A stretch of DNA of 64,000 nt from an alpha proteobacterium BAL199 (GTDB lineage Bacteria; Pseudomonadota; Alphaproteobacteria; Thalassobaculales; Thalassobaculaceae): the NCBI GenBank assembly GCA_000171835.1, contig ABHC01000004.1:62001-126000 (forward strand), written 5' to 3'. Below the pieces are notes generated by a model that made no database searches, had not been told where the DNA came from, and saw only the letters and a program-made list of their open reading frames with translations. Shown one piece after another: positions 60,697 to 64,000 of this stretch; position 1 is the stretch's first letter, and each line of letters begins with the position of its first letter. A program made the position numbers and the translations under genes.

Positions 60697-60834
60697 GGTC
60701 GTCTCCTCGTGGGCCCACAATGTCCGGTTCGTGATGCCCGGGTCGGTGGCAGGTGCCTGATCTTAATGCTAGTGTGCCGCCCGCTGTCGACTCCGACAGT
60801 TTCGCACCGCCCAACACGAGACCAGGAGGCCCCG

Positions 60835-61605
60835 ATGGCAGCCCTCGAAATCGTGCTCGTCCCGGCCCTGTCGGACAATTACGTGTACCTGCTTCACGAC
60901 GCCGGAACCGGCGCCACGGCGGTGGTGGATCCCGGTGAAGCGCCGCCGGTAGAGGCCGCACTCGCGGCCCGCGGCTGGACGCTGACCCAGATCGTCAACA
61001 CCCACCACCACCACGACCACACCGATGGCAACGACGCGCTGAAGGCGAAGTACGGGGTGCCGCTGGTCGGTCCGCGCGCCGAATCGGCACGTATCGCGGG
61101 CATGGATGTGATGGTCGGCGACGGCGACACCGTGCAGGTTGCGGGGCACAGCGCCATCGTCTACGAGACGCCGGGTCACACCACCGGGCACGTGTCGTTT
61201 CATATCCCGGATTCCCAGGCGCTGTTCTGCGGCGACACCCTGTTCGCGCTTGGCTGCGGGCGGATGTTCGAGGGCACGCCGACCCAGTTCTGGAAGTCGC
61301 TGTCGACCCTGCGGGCGCTGCCGTCCAATACCAAGATCTATTGCGGTCACGAGTACACCCAGTCGAACGCCCGATTCGCGGTGTCGGTCGACGGCGGCAA
61401 CGCCAAGCTGAAGGCCCGGGCTGCCGAGATCGACCGTCTGCGGGCAGCGAAACAGCCGACCGTGCCGTCGATCCTGGCGGACGAGTTCGACACCAACCCG
61501 TTCCTGCGCGCCGACGATCCGGCGATGGCCGCGGCGGTCGGGATGGCCGGCGCCGATCCGATTGCAGTGTTCGCCGAGATCCGCAAGCGCAAGGATGCCT
61601 TCTGA
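60835..61605 (+). CDS. gloB: Hydroxyacylglutathione hydrolase (glyoxalase II)
   Basis: 256 aa from ATG 60835 (AGGAGG upstream). Metallo-beta-lactamase fold: VNTHHHHDHTDGN binds two metals, then ETPGHTTGHVSFH, FCGDTLFALGCGRMFEG and IYCGHEYT; C-terminal glutathione-binding helices end KRKDAF. It releases D-lactate from S-lactoylglutathione. First of three closely spaced genes. Confidence 0.96.
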   Translation: MAALEIVLVPALSDNYVYLLHDAGTGATAVVDPGEAPPVEAALAARGWTLTQIVNTHHHHDHTDGNDALKAKYGVPLVGPRAESARIAGMDVMVGDGDTVQVAGHSAIVYETPGHTTGHVSFHIPDSQALFCGDTLFALGCGRMFEGTPTQFWKSLSTLRALPSNTKIYCGHEYTQSNARFAVSVDGGNAKLKARAAEIDRLRAAKQPTVPSILADEFDTNPFLRADDPAMAAAVGMAGADPIAVFAEIRKRKDAF

Positions 61606-61639
61606 ACACGTCTTTGGTGCCACAGGGAGAAAACCCGTC

Positions 61640-62251
61640 ATGAAGCTCTACCACTCGCCGGCGTCACCCTATGTCCGCAAGGTCATGGTGCTGGCCCAGG
61701 AAACCGGCCAACTCGATAAGATCGAAATCGTTGCCGTCGCCACCACCCCGCTGGCGCCCGATGCCAACGTGGCGGCGGCCAACCCGATCAAGAAGATTCC
61801 GGCTCTTGTGGCCGATGATGGCATGACCCTGTTCGACTCGCCGGTGATCTGCGAGTACCTGGACAGCCTGCATTCCGGCACCAAGATGTTCCCGCAGGGC
61901 AAGGCCCGGTGGGAGGCGCTGCGCTTGCAGGCCGCGGCCGATGGCTTGCTCGATGCCGCCTTGCTGGTGGTCTACGAGAGCCGGTTCCGCGAGGAGGCGA
62001 TGCGCAATCAGGCGTGGGTCGACGGCCAGTTGTCGAAGATCGACGGCGCCCTCGACGCGTTCGAGGCGGCGGCCAGTGGCTTCGGTGATCGGGTCGACAT
62101 CGGCACCATCTCGATCGGCTGCGCGCTCGGCTACATCGATTTCCGTCTCGGCCACCGGGACTGGCGAGCCAGCCGTCCCAAGCTGGCGACCTGGTACAAG
62201 GCGTTCCTCGCCCGGCCTTCCATGGACGCGACCAAGCCGCCGGCGGCATGA
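61640..62251 (+). CDS. Glutathione S-transferase
   Basis: 203 aa from ATG 61640. MKLYHSPASPYVRKVMVLAQE is the thioredoxin-like start with the active-site Ser; IKKIPALVADDGMTLFDSPV binds glutathione (cis-Pro, Asp-Ser). The C-terminal helical domain ends TWYKAFLARPSM. Follows gloB by 34 bases and overlaps the cupin by 4, suggesting a small detoxification operon. Confidence 0.93.
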   Translation: MKLYHSPASPYVRKVMVLAQETGQLDKIEIVAVATTPLAPDANVAAANPIKKIPALVADDGMTLFDSPVICEYLDSLHSGTKMFPQGKARWEALRLQAAADGLLDAALLVVYESRFREEAMRNQAWVDGQLSKIDGALDAFEAAASGFGDRVDIGTISIGCALGYIDFRLGHRDWRASRPKLATWYKAFLARPSMDATKPPAA

Positions 62252-62682
62252 CGGCACGAACCGCACAAGAACTGGTTGCGGCGCTCGGGCTGGCGCCGCA
62301 CCCGGAGGGCGGATGGTACAAGGAGACGTTCCGCGACCGCCCGGCAGACGGCGGTCGCGGCGCGCTCACCCAGATCCTCTACCTGCTGCCGGCCGGCGAG
62401 ATCTCGGCCTGGCACCGGGTGAACGACGCCACCGAGGTCTGGCATCACTACGCTGGCGCACCGCTGACCCTGTCGCTGTCGGCGGATGGCCGGACGGTGG
62501 TCGATCACATCATGGGACCGGACGTGCTGGCCGGACAGGTGCCGCATGTGGTGATGGCGCCCGGCGTGTGGCAGAGCGCGCGATCGCTCGGCGACTGGAC
62601 GCTGTGCGGCTGCACGGTGGCACCGGCGTTCGAGTTCGCCGGGTTCGAGATGGCGCCGCCCGGATGGGCGCCGGGCGATTAG
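62248..62682 (+). CDS. DUF985 (cupin-like) protein
   Basis: 144 aa. HPEGGWYKETFRD, ILYLLPAGEISAWHRVNDAT and EVWHHYAGAPLTL are the DUF985 signatures; WQSARSLGDWTLCGCTVAP closes the barrel. Family role unknown, with epimerase-like cupins as structural relatives. ATGA overlap with the GST. Confidence 0.9.
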   Translation: MTARTAQELVAALGLAPHPEGGWYKETFRDRPADGGRGALTQILYLLPAGEISAWHRVNDATEVWHHYAGAPLTLSLSADGRTVVDHIMGPDVLAGQVPHVVMAPGVWQSARSLGDWTLCGCTVAPAFEFAGFEMAPPGWAPGD

Positions 62683-62695
62683 GGCGTGCGGGCGT

Positions 62696-64000
62696 CTAAC
62701 GGCGGGTCACCGCAAGTCCGTAGCGATTGGCGAGGTCGGTCAGGGTAGTGGCCTTGATCGACGGTCCCTGAAGCGCGGATATGGGGATCGGCCGGGTGCC
62801 GCCGATCGCCAGGGTGCCGCCGAGCCGCACGAAGTCCTGGACGACCCTCAACCAATCCAGCAGGCGCGGATCTCTCTTGGGATTCAGGGACTGCACGAAG
62901 GCGCCCAATTGTTCGGCAAGGGCACCGCGCAGTTGCGATGGCCGAGCCTTCTTGTCTTCGGCCAGCACCAGCACAGTGCGGTCGATGCCGCCGGTATCTG
63001 TAAGTGACATAGAGAATCCATTGATGACGAGGGCGTCGAGCCGGGGGTCGCTCTTGGTTACCGTCTTCCATTCTGCGATCGTCAGATCAGGAAATCCGAA
63101 CAGATCCATTTGCAGCCCGAACGATCCGAAACCGTCGACCGCCATGCTCTGCCGATAACCCACGAAACCCTCGTGGGTGTCATAGGACAGTTCGCCTTCC
63201 AGCCGCGTATTGACCTGTCCATCAGGTGGAAAAAGCGTCACGAAAAGAGGCGTCAAATCATGCGCTGACTTCGCCGATTTGCTGCGCATGCCTTCGCTGC
63301 CGAATGTGATCGCACCGGATCGACCAGGGGCATAGGTGCGGGTCTTGGCCCAATGGCGATCGATCTCCGTCGTTCCCGCCAATGTCGAAGTCGTACGAAC
63401 CCCCGACATCTCCATCATGCCGATCTGCAGATCGGCAAGAGCGGACAGCAGCCGGACTTTAGTCGGCTCCCTGGTGATCTGGCTGGACAGCGAGCCCGTG
63501 CCGACGTCCGTGGCGCGTATCTTGTCGATGGACATCGTTACCTGGTCGCCGTCACGGGCGGTTGAGGCCATGATCAGGTTATCGACGCTCAGATGCTGAA
63601 CCCTGTTTTGTTCAACGTCCGAGGTGACGAATCGCTCAAAGCGGACCTCCATCGGAAGGTCCTCGAGCTCGGTTCTGGCCCGGAAATCGCTTATCTCCAC
63701 TCCGCCGGACACTAGGCGAGACCACAGCTCCTGGTCCTCGAGGTCGTGTCTCGCCGCGGACATCGACGCCGTCAGCAGCCGCAGCATGACGGGGAGGTCA
63801 GGACGATCCACCTCGATCCGCCGCGCGGCCAGGCTCGACCAATCGCCATCGGTCAATTGAACGGCCTCAAGAACCAGCGCATCCGCCACCAGACCGTTGG
63901 GGGCGCCCAGTCTGGGGCGTCGCAGGGTCATGGTTCCGACAGACAGGCGCTCCACGCCACCGTCCCGCGCGCCCTGCAGCCCGTTGACCGAAACGTGGGC
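62696..64000 (-). CDS. Unrecognised protein, 5' end beyond window
   Basis: 434 codons plus stop are visible and the frame is open to base 64000, so the N-terminus lies outside; the sequence before the GTG at 63955 (HVSVNGLQGARDGGV) clearly continues it. No membrane helix, cysteine motif or catalytic motif is seen. It is rich in beta-type segments that alternate short hydrophobic strands with polar turns (LSVGTMTLRRPRL, VQHLSVDNLIMAST, GEISYDTHEG-like), as in AsmA-like or surface beta-helix proteins; this is only an impression. Convergent with the DUF985 gene, 13 bases between stops. Confidence 0.75.
   Translation of the reverse strand, partial: AHVSVNGLQGARDGGVERLSVGTMTLRRPRLGAPNGLVADALVLEAVQLTDGDWSSLAARRIEVDRPDLPVMLRLLTASMSAARHDLEDQELWSRLVSGGVEISDFRARTELEDLPMEVRFERFVTSDVEQNRVQHLSVDNLIMASTARDGDQVTMSIDKIRATDVGTGSLSSQITREPTKVRLLSALADLQIGMMEMSGVRTTSTLAGTTEIDRHWAKTRTYAPGRSGAITFGSEGMRSKSAKSAHDLTPLFVTLFPPDGQVNTRLEGELSYDTHEGFVGYRQSMAVDGFGSFGLQMDLFGFPDLTIAEWKTVTKSDPRLDALVINGFSMSLTDTGGIDRTVLVLAEDKKARPSQLRGALAEQLGAFVQSLNPKRDPRLLDWLRVVQDFVRLGGTLAIGGTRPIPISALQGPSIKATTLTDLANRYGLAVTRR

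Overview
The window is GC-rich DNA from an alphaproteobacterium, most likely a member of the Rhodospirillales or a close relative. Evidence: a RegB/RegA redox two-component pair, a Usg-family protein, groES-groEL behind a CIRCE operator, alphaproteobacterial-style AspRS motifs, several PAS_5-like proteins and many multidomain hybrid kinases. Most of it is ordinary chromosome with dense, short operons. Three breakpoints are made by one IS6-family insertion sequence. Layout: 1-8.6 kb is signalling: two large hybrid histidine kinases (the first runs off the left edge), then regB and regA. 8.6-12.8 kb is an accessory, damaged patch: a degenerate EAL protein, a 28-bp palindromic IS remnant, a Wzz/GumC-like gene cut to its first 72 codons, a Wza-like export lipoprotein, an intact 816-bp IS6-family element, and an RTX-repeat serine protease whose 3' end is cut by that element. 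12.9-19.6 kb holds metabolic and small genes (two HIBADH-family dehydrogenases, an AEC transporter, TerB-like, HAD, methyltransferase, DUF2867, VOC, PAS_5-like). 19.6-26.6 kb carries groEL/groES, usg, a ferredoxin with its FNR-type reductase, a chromate module (ChrA plus a rhodanese-ChrB fusion) and a second PAS_5-like gene. 27.1-33.2 kb is a core block: rplU-rpmA, obgE-proB-proA-nadD-rsfS-rlmH. 33.3-36.5 kb has an SDR, a MarR regulator and aspS. 36.6-46.9 kb is a cell-envelope region: an M23 peptidase at the end of a dTDP-rhamnose operon (rfbC-B-D-A), two glycosyltransferases, an M14-like enzyme and a sugar O-methyltransferase. 46.9-54.8 kb holds speE/speD with a structured upstream region, a cNMP-binding protein, a LysE transporter, serA, cytochrome P460, TetR, cupin, GST and an FG-GAP protein. 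54.9-57.3 kb is a second copy of the same IS6 element, interrupted by an IS1182-family element; its right end cuts a chemotaxis receptor just after the HAMP domain. 58.5-64 kb has a quinol-monooxygenase-like protein, a methyltransferase, an enolase-superfamily enzyme, gloB, GST, a DUF985 cupin and an unrecognised protein that runs off the right edge. How it fits together: the two IS6 copies are direct repeats around 43.2 kb that contains essential genes. None of the three IS-related junction pairs has matching 8-bp target duplications. The damaged genes (Wzz-like, RTX protease, MCP) all concern the cell surface, secretion or behaviour. The best unexplained candidates are the palindromic IS excision scar, a possible small RNA or attenuator upstream of speD, and an rsfS gene with no conventional start codon at its best ribosome-binding site.
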